Source: Fundidesulfovibrio magnetotacticus
GTDB lineage: Bacteria; Desulfobacterota; Desulfovibrionia; Desulfovibrionales; Desulfovibrionaceae
Length of the DNA stretch: 64,000 nucleotides
Assembly: GCF_013019105.1 (NCBI RefSeq)
Contig: NZ_BLTE01000011.1
Span: 62,001-126,000 of the forward strand
Reading direction: 5' to 3'
Shown one piece after another: positions 8,081 to 16,594 of the stretch (the stretch's first letter is position 1; each line of letters starts with the position of its first letter). The notes under the pieces are model-generated. The model saw only the letters and a program-made list of their open reading frames with translations, was not told where the DNA came from and did not search any database. The position numbers and the translations under genes were made by a program.

Positions 8081-9301
8081 ATGCAGGGGCATCCGAAGGG
8101 ACATCCCGGGGGACTGGCGGGGGGCCATCCGGGGCAGGGGGGCCAGCTGGCCGGTTCGCCGGGGGCGGGTCACACGGGGCTGGGCCATCCGGGGGGCCAT
8201 CCAGGGGGAGCGGCGGGCGGCAAGCCCAAGCTGCTGCCCAACGGCGCGCCGCCGGTACGCCTGGTGGCCTGGGAGATCACGCGGCGCTGCAACCTGGCCT
8301 GCAAGCACTGCCGGGCCGAGGCGCATTTCGAGCCCTACCCGGGCGAGCTGACCAACGCCCAGGCCAAGGCGCTCATCGACACCTTCCCCGAAGTGGGCGA
8401 CCCCATCGTCATCTTCACCGGCGGCGAGCCCCTCATGCGCCCCGACTGGGACGACCTGGTGGCCTACGCCAACGCCAAGGGGCTGCGCTGCGTCATGGCC
8501 CCCAACGGCACGCTCATCACGGCCGAGAACGCCCGGCGCATGAAGGAGGTGGGCATCCAGCGCTGCTCCATCTCCATCGACGGCCCCGACGCGGCCACCC
8601 ACGACGAGTTCCGGGGCCAGCAGGGGGCCTTCGCGGGGGCGTTGCAGGGCATCGAGCATTTGAAGGCCGCGGGGATCGAGTTCCAGATCAACTCCACGGT
8701 CACCAAAAACAACCTGCACAATTTCAAGAAGATCTTTGAACTCTGCGAGCGGCTGGGGGCCAGCGCCTGGCACATCTTCCTGCTGGTGCCCACGGGGCGC
8801 GGTTCCGAGATCGCCGCCCAGGTGATCTCGGCCCAGGAGTACGAGAAGGTGCTGGGCTGGTTCTACGACTTCCGCAAGACCACCTCCATGCAGCTCAAGG
8901 CCACCTGCGCGCCGCATTACTACCGGATCATGCGCCAGCGCGCCCGGGAGGAGGGCGTGAGCGTCACCCCGGACACCTTCGGGCTCGACGCCATGACGCG
9001 CGGCTGCCTGGGCGGCATCGGCTTCTGCTTCATCTCCCACGACGGCACGGTGCAGCCCTGCGGCTACCTGGACCTGGACTGCGGCAACGTGCTCAAGACG
9101 CCCTTCCCCGAGATATGGGCCAAAACCGAGTGGTTCCTGAAATTCCGCGACCAGAAGGCCTACAAGGGCAAGTGCGGCCCTTGCGAGTACCACAAGGTCT
9201 GCGGCGGCTGCCGCGCCCGCGCCTGGACCATGAAGGGCGACCCCATGGCCCCCGAGCCCCTGTGCACCTACGAGCCCAAACGCGGAGGCGGGGAGGGTTA
9301 G
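8081..9301 (+). CDS. ahbD: AdoMet-dependent heme synthase AhbD (radical SAM) with His/Gly-rich N-terminal tail
   Basis: AhbD converts the propionates of Fe-coproporphyrin III to vinyls, the last step of the siroheme-derived heme route. The 406-residue protein has C70-x3-C74-x2-C77 (ITRRCNLACKHCRAE), FTGGEPLMRPDW and ISIDG. A SPASM domain follows with cysteines in GTVQPCGYLDLDCGNV and in CGPCEYHKVCGGCRA. The first ~47 residues are an unusual Gly/His/Pro tail with repeated HPGG/GHP units and six histidines at positions 4-40, which could bind metal. It starts 4 nt after hemB. Peptide-modifying SPASM proteins look similar, but the gene order supports AhbD. Confidence 0.87.
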   Translation: MQGHPKGHPGGLAGGHPGQGGQLAGSPGAGHTGLGHPGGHPGGAAGGKPKLLPNGAPPVRLVAWEITRRCNLACKHCRAEAHFEPYPGELTNAQAKALIDTFPEVGDPIVIFTGGEPLMRPDWDDLVAYANAKGLRCVMAPNGTLITAENARRMKEVGIQRCSISIDGPDAATHDEFRGQQGAFAGALQGIEHLKAAGIEFQINSTVTKNNLHNFKKIFELCERLGASAWHIFLLVPTGRGSEIAAQVISAQEYEKVLGWFYDFRKTTSMQLKATCAPHYYRIMRQRAREEGVSVTPDTFGLDAMTRGCLGGIGFCFISHDGTVQPCGYLDLDCGNVLKTPFPEIWAKTEWFLKFRDQKAYKGKCGPCEYHKVCGGCRARAWTMKGDPMAPEPLCTYEPKRGGGEG

Positions 9302-9307
9302 GCGGGC

Positions 9308-9832
9308 GTGGCGCGCAACGTGGAGATCAAGGCCCGGATTGAGAGCCTGGCGGCCCTGGAACCCCTGGCGGCTGCCCTCGCGGACCGTGGCCCCGAGCTG
9401 ATCGGGCAGGACGACACGTTCTTCGTCTGCCCCGCCGGGCGGCTCAAGCTGCGCGACTTCGGGGACGGCCGGGGCGAGCTGATCTTCTACCGCCGCGAGG
9501 ACAAAGGCGGCCCCAAGGAGTCCTTCTACACGCGCACGCCCACGGACAGCCCCGGCTCGCTGCGCGGGACCCTGGCCCTGGCGTTGGGGGAGGCGGGGCG
9601 GGTGCGCAAGCTGCGCACGCTCTATCTGGCGGGCCGCACGCGCATCCACCTGGACCGGGTGGAGGGCCTGGGCGACTTCCTGGAGCTGGAGGTGGTGCTG
9701 GAGGAGGGCGAGTCCGCCGAAACCGGCATGGCGGAGGCCCGCGCGCTCATGGAGCGCCTGGGCGTCGCGCCGTCGGCGCTGGTGGCCGGGGCCTACGCGG
9801 ACCTGTTCCGGGGGCGGGAAGGCGCGGCGTGA
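9308..9832 (+). CDS. CYTH-domain protein (class IV adenylate cyclase / triphosphate phosphatase family)
   Basis: This 174-residue protein begins MARNVEIKARI, the N-x-E-x-K form of the CYTH signature. Charged beta-barrel strands typical of the triphosphate tunnel follow (KLRDFGDGRGELIFYRRED, RTRIHLDRVEGLGDFLELEVVLEEGES). Family members act on triphosphates or make cAMP; the substrate here cannot be told. The start is GTG 9308, 7 nt after the ahbD stop, in the same run of genes. The length matches stand-alone CYTH (CyaB-like) proteins. Confidence 0.85.
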   Translation: MARNVEIKARIESLAALEPLAAALADRGPELIGQDDTFFVCPAGRLKLRDFGDGRGELIFYRREDKGGPKESFYTRTPTDSPGSLRGTLALALGEAGRVRKLRTLYLAGRTRIHLDRVEGLGDFLELEVVLEEGESAETGMAEARALMERLGVAPSALVAGAYADLFRGREGAA

Positions 9833-9863
9833 CAACGCCCCGTCCATCCGCTATCAGCCACCC

Positions 9864-10316
9864 ATGGACGCATTCGACCGCAAGATTCTCGACGTGATCC
9901 AGTCGCGCTTTCCCATTTCGGAGCGCCCCTATGCAGACGTGGGGGCCGAGGTGGGCCTCACAGAGGCCGAGGTGCTGGCCCGGGTGCGCGCGCTCAAGCA
10001 GAAGGGCGTGATAAGGCGCATGGGGGCCAACTTCCAGTCCGACCGCCTGGGCTGGCAGTCCACGCTCTGCGCGGCCCGCGTGCCCGAAGACCGGGTGGAG
10101 GAGTTCGTGGCCGTGGTGAACAAGCTCCCCAACGTCACCCACAACTATCTGCGGCAACACGCCTACAACGTCTGGTTCACCTACGTGGGCCCCTCCATGG
10201 AGCACGTGCGCGAGGCCCTGGCGGGCATCAAGCGCGACACGGGCATCGCGGTGCTCAATCTGCCCGCCGAGAGGCTCTTCAAGATCAAGGTGGACTTTGC
10301 CATGGAGGGCAAATGA
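9864..10316 (+). CDS. ahbA: Siroheme decarboxylase subunit (AhbA-type, Lrp/AsnC fold)
   Basis: The 150-residue protein has an AsnC-like helix-turn-helix (residues ~20-55; EVGLTEAEVLARVRALKQKGVIRRMG) and a ferredoxin-like C-terminal half with VTHNYLRQHAYNVWFTYVGP, characteristic of the NirD/L/G/H-AhbA/B family. AhbA and AhbB together decarboxylate siroheme at C12 and C18, the step before AhbC. The LNLPAERLFKIKVDF ending resembles AhbA more than AhbB, from memory; the A/B choice is uncertain. No partner subunit is in the window. Its stop overlaps the start of rpe (ATGA). Confidence 0.78.
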   Translation: MDAFDRKILDVIQSRFPISERPYADVGAEVGLTEAEVLARVRALKQKGVIRRMGANFQSDRLGWQSTLCAARVPEDRVEEFVAVVNKLPNVTHNYLRQHAYNVWFTYVGPSMEHVREALAGIKRDTGIAVLNLPAERLFKIKVDFAMEGK

Positions 10317-10972
10317 TCCTCTCCCCCTCGCTGCTCTCGTCGGACTTCGGTCGCCTGGCGGATGAGCTGGCCGCCCTGGAACAGGCCGGGCTCGACTGGG
10401 TCCACTGGGACGTGATGGACGGGCTCTTCGTGCCCAACATCACCTTCGGCCCCCCGGTGATCAAGGCCCTGCGCGGGCGCTCGAAGCTCTTCTTCGACGT
10501 GCACCTGATGATCGAACGCCCCGAGCGCTACCTGCACGAGTTCACCGACGCGGGCGCGGACCTGGTCTGCGTGCACGCCGAGGCCACCGCGCACCTGGAG
10601 CGCGTGGTGGCCGAGATCGCCCGGCTGGGTGCAAAGCCCGCAGTGGCGCTCAATCCGGCCACGCCCCTGGAGATGGTGGACTACCTCCTGCCCCAGTTGC
10701 ACATGGTGCTCGTGATGAGCGTGAACCCCGGCTTCGGCGGACAATCCTTCATCCCCTTCAGCATGGACAAGATCCGCGAACTCAAACGGCGCATCCGCGC
10801 GCGCGGGCTCTCCACGCTCGTGCAGGTGGACGGCGGCGTGTGCCTGGAAAACTGCCGGGAGCTGGTGGAGGCGGGGGCGGACGTGCTGGTCTCCGGTTCG
10901 GCCTTCTTCTCCAGGCCTCCCTACGGCGAGCGCTACGCCGCGTTCCGGGAGGCGGCGGAGGCCCCGCGTTGA
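10313..10972 (+). CDS. rpe: Ribulose-phosphate 3-epimerase
   Basis: Rpe interconverts ribulose-5-phosphate and xylulose-5-phosphate in the pentose phosphate pathway. The 219-residue TIM-barrel protein carries the family signatures LSPSLLSSDFGRL, WVHWDVMDGLFVPNITFGP, DVHLMIERPE and VMSVNPGFGGQSF, and the phosphate-binding DGGV and VSGSAFF loops. The metal ligands (His and Asp in HWDVMD and DVHLM, and Asp in VDGG) are present. It starts inside the ahbA stop (ATGA overlap) and its own TGA overlaps a possible TTG start of the HPt protein. Confidence 0.96.
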   Translation: MILSPSLLSSDFGRLADELAALEQAGLDWVHWDVMDGLFVPNITFGPPVIKALRGRSKLFFDVHLMIERPERYLHEFTDAGADLVCVHAEATAHLERVVAEIARLGAKPAVALNPATPLEMVDYLLPQLHMVLVMSVNPGFGGQSFIPFSMDKIRELKRRIRARGLSTLVQVDGGVCLENCRELVEAGADVLVSGSAFFSRPPYGERYAAFREAAEAPR

Positions 10973-11340
10973 AGCCCGTTCGCGAAAGTCCGGGGGCGCG
11001 CCGCGTGCGTGACGGCGCTCAGGAGCGCCGCGTGCGGGAGCGCTTCCGTGTGGCTTTCGGGCTCCCCGAGGAGAGCGTGGACCACCTGGTGGCCACCTCG
11101 CGCAAGGCCGTGGCCCAGGGGCTGGCCCGGCTGGCGGCTTCCTGCGCCACCGGCGACCGCGCGGCGCTCTCCCACTGGTCGCACAGCCTCAAGGGGAGCC
11201 TGCTCAACGCCGGGCTGGACGACGAGGCCCTCCGGGCGCGACGCATCGAAGAGCTGGCGGCCTCGGCCCCCATGGACGTCCTGGCCGGGCGGGTGGCGAT
11301 CCTCAGCCTGGGGCTGGCGGCCTTTCTGGACGGGTCCTAG
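10969..11340 (+). CDS. HPt (histidine phosphotransfer) domain protein
   Basis: This small protein (up to 123 residues) has the HPt helix with the phospho-accepting histidine in LSHWSHSLKGSLLNAGL and the following acidic helices. Such proteins relay phosphate between hybrid kinases and response regulators. The start is uncertain. TTG 10969 overlaps the rpe stop; GTG at 11005 or 11032 would give shorter forms that still hold the whole domain. No kinase or receiver gene is adjacent, so its partners lie elsewhere. Confidence 0.7.
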   Translation: MKPVRESPGARRVRDGAQERRVRERFRVAFGLPEESVDHLVATSRKAVAQGLARLAASCATGDRAALSHWSHSLKGSLLNAGLDDEALRARRIEELAASAPMDVLAGRVAILSLGLAAFLDGS

Positions 11341-11437
11341 GCCAGAAGCAAGACCTGACGCGGGTTTCCCCCTCTAGCCAACCGGGCCGGGGCGTGCTAA
11401 GAGGCGCGCGTTTCCAATCCCTATCCATGGACGCCAA

Positions 11438-12397
11438 GTGAGCTATTCACCCATCTTTGTGGCCGGACACAGGGGCCTGGTGGGCTCGGCCGTGGTCCGC
11501 GCCCTCGAGTCCCGAGGCGACGCCCGGATCATCGTGCGTTCCCGCTCCGAGCTGGACCTCACGGACCAGGCGGCCGTGCGCGGTTTCATGGACCAGGCAC
11601 GCCCCAAGGCCGTGATCCTGGCCGCCGCCAAGGTGGGCGGCATCCACGCCAACAACGCCTTTCCGGCCGAATTCATCTGGAACAACTCCATCATCCAGTG
11701 CAACGTCATCGACGCCGCCTGGCGCGCTGGAGTGGAGAAATTCGTGTTCCTGGGCTCCTCCTGCATCTACCCCAAATTCGCGCCCCAGCCCATGCGCGAG
11801 GAGCACCTGCTCACCGGCGAACTGGAGCCCACCAACCAGTGGTACGCCGTGGCCAAGATCGCGGGCATCAAGATCTGCCAGGCCTATCGACGCCAGTACG
11901 GCTTCAACGCCGTGAGCTTGATGCCCACCAACCTCTACGGCCCCGGCGACAACTTCGACCTGGAGAACTCCCACGTGCTCCCGGCCCTCCTGCGCCGCTT
12001 CCACGAGGCCAAGATGGCAAAGGCTCCCTCGGTGGCCGTCTGGGGCACGGGCAACGCCATGCGCGAGTTCCTCCACGTGGACGACCTGGCCCGGGCCGTG
12101 CTCCACTGCATGGACCACTACGACGAGGAGCAGTTCATCAACGTGGGCGCCGGCCAGGAGGTGACCATCCGTCAACTGGCCGAGATGGTGGCCCGCGTGG
12201 TGGGCTTCACGGGCGAGCTGGTCTTCGACGTCTCGCGGCCAGACGGCACGCCCCGCAAGCTCCTGGACGCGTCGCGCCTCACGGCCCTGGGCTGGAAACC
12301 CTCCATCCCTCTGGAAGAGGGCATCGCCGGCACCTACCGCTGGTACCTGGACCACCTGGAATCCATGCGCACCAGGCGCGACTTCGGAGGGGCGTGA
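11438..12397 (+). CDS. fcl: GDP-L-fucose synthase
   Basis: Fcl (WcaG) performs the epimerase-reductase step from GDP-4-keto-6-deoxymannose to GDP-L-fucose in the cytosol. The 319-residue SDR protein has the Rossmann motif GHRGLVGSAV, the active-site Ser in LGSSCIYPK, and YAVAK with catalytic Tyr and Lys. Further family blocks are PTNLYGPGDNFD and EFLHVDDLA. The start is GTG 11438; an ATG at 11427 is blocked by an in-frame TGA. No GDP-mannose dehydratase (gmd) is in the window. It heads a seven-gene overlapping run for surface glycan assembly. Confidence 0.93.
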   Translation: MSYSPIFVAGHRGLVGSAVVRALESRGDARIIVRSRSELDLTDQAAVRGFMDQARPKAVILAAAKVGGIHANNAFPAEFIWNNSIIQCNVIDAAWRAGVEKFVFLGSSCIYPKFAPQPMREEHLLTGELEPTNQWYAVAKIAGIKICQAYRRQYGFNAVSLMPTNLYGPGDNFDLENSHVLPALLRRFHEAKMAKAPSVAVWGTGNAMREFLHVDDLARAVLHCMDHYDEEQFINVGAGQEVTIRQLAEMVARVVGFTGELVFDVSRPDGTPRKLLDASRLTALGWKPSIPLEEGIAGTYRWYLDHLESMRTRRDFGGA

Positions 12398-12402
12398 AGC
12401 TC

Positions 12403-13566
12403 ATGCGTTTTCAATCCATCGTGCTCGTCAGCCACGTCACGGACCTCTCCGGCCCCAGCGAGGCCGTGGAGAACTATCTGGCCTCCCGCTCCGGGAAGCT
12501 GGGCGTGATCTACCACCCCTTCCACTACTGCCAGGACCGCCGCTCGTGCCTCAAGGAATACCGCGACGGCGCGCCGCGCCGCGAAGTCCGCCAGGGCGGC
12601 TGGGCGCTCCCGGCCCTGGCCACCTACGTGAAGGACGTGCTCTTCACGCTCTGGTACTTCTTCCGCCTGGGCGGGCGCTTCGACGTCTACCTGGGGGCCG
12701 ACCCCCTGAACACCGTGGTGGGCGTGCTCCTCAAGTGGCTGGGCCGCACGGATTTCGTGATCTTCTACACCATCGACTGGATGCCAGAGCGCTTCTCCAA
12801 CAAGTGGCTCAACGCAGTCTACCACTGGCTGGACCGCTTCTGCGTGCGCCACTGCGACGCGGCCTGGAACATCTCCCCCCGCATCCAGGAGGTGCGCCGC
12901 TCCCAGGGCCTGCCCGACGCGAAGAACATCCTCGTGCCCGTGGGCGTGAACCTGGAGCAGGTGGTGCTGCCCGACAAGACCGGCCGCAAGCCCTCGGAGC
13001 TGGTGCTCCTGGGCGCGCTGGCCCCCTCCAAGGGTGTGGACCTGGTGATCGAGGCCTTCCCGCTCATCCGCGAGCGCTGCCCGGGCGTGACGCTCCACGT
13101 CATCGGCAAGACGCCCCACGAGGCCGTGGAGGACGGCGTGGTCTACCAGCCCTTCGAGCCCCGGCTCGCCGCCCTGGGCGAGGGCGTGGTCCTGCACGGG
13201 GCCAAACCCCACGCCGAGGTGCTGGCCATGCTCCCGGGCTACGACGTGAGCCTGGCCCTCTACCGCCCTTCGGCCAACAACCTCTCCCAATGGGCCGACC
13301 CCAGCCGCGTCAAGGACTACCTGGCCTGCGGCCTGCCCGTGGTGATCACCCCCGTGCCCGAGATCCACAAGGACGTGGCCGCACTGGAAGCCGGGCTTGT
13401 GGCCCCCTACGAGGCAAAAGCCATGGCCGACGCCGTGGCCTCCATCCTGGAGGACCCGGACCGCTGGCGCGCCATGCGCGAGAACGCCCTGGCCTACATG
13501 GCGTCCTACTCCTGGTCCGCCATCCTGGACCGGGTGTTCGACGAGTCCTTCAGGGCGAGGACGTGA
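12403..13566 (+). CDS. Glycosyltransferase family 4 / group 1
   Basis: This ~387-residue GT-B enzyme has an N-terminal acceptor half and a C-terminal nucleotide-sugar half. The latter carries ELVLLGALAPSKGVDLVIEAF, LHVIGKTPHE and the E-x7-E-like region SRVKDYLACGLPVVITPVPEIH. It likely adds a sugar to a lipid-linked repeat unit at the inner membrane. ATG 12403 lies 12 nt after GGAGG; GTG 12394, overlapping the fcl stop (GTGA), is an alternative start three codons longer. It is translationally coupled to fcl. The acceptor and donor sugars are not deducible. Confidence 0.88.
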   Translation: MRFQSIVLVSHVTDLSGPSEAVENYLASRSGKLGVIYHPFHYCQDRRSCLKEYRDGAPRREVRQGGWALPALATYVKDVLFTLWYFFRLGGRFDVYLGADPLNTVVGVLLKWLGRTDFVIFYTIDWMPERFSNKWLNAVYHWLDRFCVRHCDAAWNISPRIQEVRRSQGLPDAKNILVPVGVNLEQVVLPDKTGRKPSELVLLGALAPSKGVDLVIEAFPLIRERCPGVTLHVIGKTPHEAVEDGVVYQPFEPRLAALGEGVVLHGAKPHAEVLAMLPGYDVSLALYRPSANNLSQWADPSRVKDYLACGLPVVITPVPEIHKDVAALEAGLVAPYEAKAMADAVASILEDPDRWRAMRENALAYMASYSWSAILDRVFDESFRART

Positions 13567-13678
13567 CGCGCCGGACCCCGAAGCCGCAAGCGATTCCGAA
13601 GGGCGCGGCCCTTTGGCAGCCGATGGCTTCCTTCCCGACGCCGCACCGCAAGCCCGAGCCATCGCCGGGGGGAGCGCC

Positions 13679-16594
13679 GTGCCTGAACGCCTGAAGACGC
13701 AGGCGGCCGCGACCGACGCTCCGCAGCCGGGCCGCGCCGTGCCGGAGCGCCTGAAGCCGTGGCTGGCCGCCCTGGCCGTGGCGGCCCTGTGCGCGGTCTC
13801 CTTCGCCGGGGTGCTCTCCCGCCCCGGGCTGGTGGGCCACACCTGGGACTGGGGCGTGCCCAGCTTCGCCGAGCAGTACCGCTCCATGGCGGACCACCAC
13901 TTCTCCACCTGGGACGCCTATTTCGAGACCGGGCGCTACCACTACTTCAAGCTGGAACTGGTCTACTGGCAGCTCATCACGCCTCTGGCGGGGATCGGCG
14001 GCGAGTGGATGTCCAAGCTGTTGCCCCTGGCCTTCGTGCTGGGGGCGGGCCTGGCCATGCTGCCCCTGGCGCGCAGGCTGGGCCTGAACTGGTTCAACGC
14101 CACGCTCTCGGGCGTGCTTTACGGGCTCTCGCCCTACGCCTTCAGCCGCGTGGTGGCGGGGCACATGCCCATGCTGGCGGGCTACGCCCTCATTCCGCTG
14201 TTGCTCCTGGCCTTCTTCCGCCTGGCCGACGCGGCCCGGGCCGGGCGCATCCGCGCCGTGCCCGTGCTCTCCTGCGGGCTCCTGCTGGGGCTCACCTCCC
14301 TGCATCCCAGCGTGGGCGTGGGAGCGGCCGTCATGCTGGGGCTCCTGGGCCTGTACTTCCTGGCGCGGGGGCCGGGCCGGGGGCGGCTCGCGGCCTCCAC
14401 GGGCATGGTCTTCGCCCTGGCCCTTTGCATGAACATCCATTTCATGGCCCCGTTCCTGGCCGACTACCTGGGCAAGGGGGCCATCCGGCACGGCTGGGGG
14501 CTCTCGGCCTCGGCCAAGGGCGACGTGACGGTGGACACCGAACTGCCCATGCGCGAATCGTTCCACCAGTCCACCAGTCAGCCCGTGGACGCGGCCCTGC
14601 GCCTGGACCTGCGCCCGGGCATGGACACCGAATACGCCTACCATCAGCCCCGGGGCCTGCGCCTGCCCTGGGTGGCGGCCTCGGCCGTCCTGGCGGGGCT
14701 GGCCTTGTGCTCCTTCCTGGCCCGGCGCGGACGCGAGGAGGCGGGCGGCCTTCTGCTGGTGGCCGCCGTCGGGGTGCTCCTGGCCGGCGGCTCGCGCACG
14801 CCCCTGGGCATCGCCTTCTACCAGGGGCTGCTCAAGGGGGCCGTGCCCATCCTCTTCGCGGCCTTTTCCAACACCACGCGCTGGCTGCCGCTCATCGTCA
14901 CGGCCTACGCCCTGCTGGCCTTCCAGCTGCCCCAGCGCTGGGAGGAGTCCGGGGCGCGGCGGCCCTGGCTGATCCGCGCGGCCATGGCCGCGCTCGTGCT
15001 GGTGTTCGTCTCGCCCTTCTGGGGCCAGCAGCTCCTGGACGACTCGCCCAAGGACAAGGTTCCCCAGCCGCTGCGCCTCAAGCACACACCCGTGCATCCC
15101 GAGGACGCCCACGTCTACGCCTTCCTGCGCGACCAGCGCGCGGGCTTCCGCGTGGCCTACCTGCCGCCCGTGGGCATCAGCTGGCCCGGGGATTCGCCCT
15201 ACGGCTACGAGTGGTCCTCGGCCTACTCGCCCAAGCCCTTCTTCCTGGCCTTCTACAACAACCCCCTGGGGGCCGAGATCATCGCCTCGCTCTACGCCGA
15301 GCAGCCCGGCGCGCGCCTGGACCGCCTCTTCGGCCTGGCCTCGGTGAAATACCTCGTCTACCCCAAGTACGACTTCTTCATCTCCTACCAGGACTTCCAG
15401 CCCCTCTGGCGGGGCGAGCCCCAGGTGGACGGCTTCAAGAACTACAAGCCCGTGCTGGACCGCGCCCTGGCCCTGCAGGAGGGCCTGCGCAAGCTCGACG
15501 GCTTCGAGACCGTGGACGTCTACTACAATCCCCAGGCCGCCCCCGAAGTGCTGGCCTCGGACCGGCTCCTGGCCGTGGCCGACGCCTCGGGCCAGGGGGC
15601 CGACCTCACGGCGCAGGTGCTCCCCGACGTGGCCGGGCTCGACTTCTACCGCCCCGGACAGGCCCTGGTGGCCGCCGGGGACGACCCCCGCTTCCTGGAC
15701 CTGCTGGGCCGCGCCATGGGCGGCGTGAGCCGCCGGGCCTTCGTCTCGGACCGCGCGGGCAAGCGCCAGGCCCTGGTCTTCGCGGGCGAGCCCCTGGCCC
15801 CGCCCTCGGCGGAGTTCCGCAGGCTCGGCCCCACGCGCTGTCTGGTGCGCCTGCACGGCGTGAAGGGGGGCTTCCCGCTGCTCTTCCAGGAGACCTTCCA
15901 CGACGGCTGGTCCCTGAGCCTGCTGCCCGTCTCCGCCCCGGATCCCGAAGCGCGGGGGCTCCTCGGCCGCTACCGGGCGCTGGCGGGCAACGAGCTGGAC
16001 CAGGCCACGCCCGCCGAGCTGGCGGGCTACCTGGATACGGGGCGCGTGAGCACCCTGGGCGACGGGCTGGAGAAGCGCCGCGAGATCGTGCACTACGGCC
16101 AGGGCGGACGGGTGGCCGGGCGCGACTCCCAGGCCTTCCGGGTGGATTTCGTCTCCCGGGAGAGCTTCGGGGCCGTGCAGAACGACAACCTGCCCGACCC
16201 TGGGCTCGCGGCCGGATGGCGCGAGGGCGGCTTCGCGCCCCTGCGGTCCGGGGCGGAATTCGATCCCCTCTCGTCCGGCCAGTGGAAGGCCTCCGGGCAG
16301 CAGGAGGGGCTGGCCCTCTCCTGGCCCGCGTTGTTCCACTGGAAGGCCGGCGGTTTCGGCAACGTCTGGTGGCTGGACCCGGCCCTGCTGGAGTCCCTGG
16401 GGCCGGACAGGGCGCGCTACGCCCGTCCCAATCCCACGGGCGGGGTGGATCTCGAAGTGCTCGTTGAGTTTCGGCCCCAGCGCTACTATCTGCTGGGTCT
16501 GTGCGTCTCGGCGCTCACGGCGGGCCTGAGCCTTGCGGCCCTGGCCTTGCTGGGCCTGCGCGCGGCGTTCGCGCGGCGGAGGGGCCATGCATAG
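13679..16594 (+). CDS. Large polytopic membrane protein (GT-C / YfhO-like), glycan locus
   Basis: This 971-residue protein has about 12 hydrophobic segments in residues ~25-460 and again a C-terminal helix (LLGLCVSALTAGLSLAALALLGL), with a large soluble part between (~480-930). Its first external loop holds HTWDWGVPS, where acidic residues resemble those of GT-C polyprenol-sugar transferases, and YHYFKLELVYWQ. The YfhO-type proteins, which glycosylate surface polymers, have this layout. GTG 13679 follows GGGGGGAG. A second VPERLK at GTG 13739 is an alternative start without a good ribosome site. The function is inferred from topology and neighbours only. Confidence 0.7.
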   Translation: MPERLKTQAAATDAPQPGRAVPERLKPWLAALAVAALCAVSFAGVLSRPGLVGHTWDWGVPSFAEQYRSMADHHFSTWDAYFETGRYHYFKLELVYWQLITPLAGIGGEWMSKLLPLAFVLGAGLAMLPLARRLGLNWFNATLSGVLYGLSPYAFSRVVAGHMPMLAGYALIPLLLLAFFRLADAARAGRIRAVPVLSCGLLLGLTSLHPSVGVGAAVMLGLLGLYFLARGPGRGRLAASTGMVFALALCMNIHFMAPFLADYLGKGAIRHGWGLSASAKGDVTVDTELPMRESFHQSTSQPVDAALRLDLRPGMDTEYAYHQPRGLRLPWVAASAVLAGLALCSFLARRGREEAGGLLLVAAVGVLLAGGSRTPLGIAFYQGLLKGAVPILFAAFSNTTRWLPLIVTAYALLAFQLPQRWEESGARRPWLIRAAMAALVLVFVSPFWGQQLLDDSPKDKVPQPLRLKHTPVHPEDAHVYAFLRDQRAGFRVAYLPPVGISWPGDSPYGYEWSSAYSPKPFFLAFYNNPLGAEIIASLYAEQPGARLDRLFGLASVKYLVYPKYDFFISYQDFQPLWRGEPQVDGFKNYKPVLDRALALQEGLRKLDGFETVDVYYNPQAAPEVLASDRLLAVADASGQGADLTAQVLPDVAGLDFYRPGQALVAAGDDPRFLDLLGRAMGGVSRRAFVSDRAGKRQALVFAGEPLAPPSAEFRRLGPTRCLVRLHGVKGGFPLLFQETFHDGWSLSLLPVSAPDPEARGLLGRYRALAGNELDQATPAELAGYLDTGRVSTLGDGLEKRREIVHYGQGGRVAGRDSQAFRVDFVSRESFGAVQNDNLPDPGLAAGWREGGFAPLRSGAEFDPLSSGQWKASGQQEGLALSWPALFHWKAGGFGNVWWLDPALLESLGPDRARYARPNPTGGVDLEVLVEFRPQRYYLLGLCVSALTAGLSLAALALLGLRAAFARRRGHA

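Noticed and set aside
8081-8221. Short tandem repeats read as a CRISPR-like array
   Set aside because: The repeats are HPGG/GHP codons inside the ahbD frame; unit length and spacing are irregular and no spacers exist.
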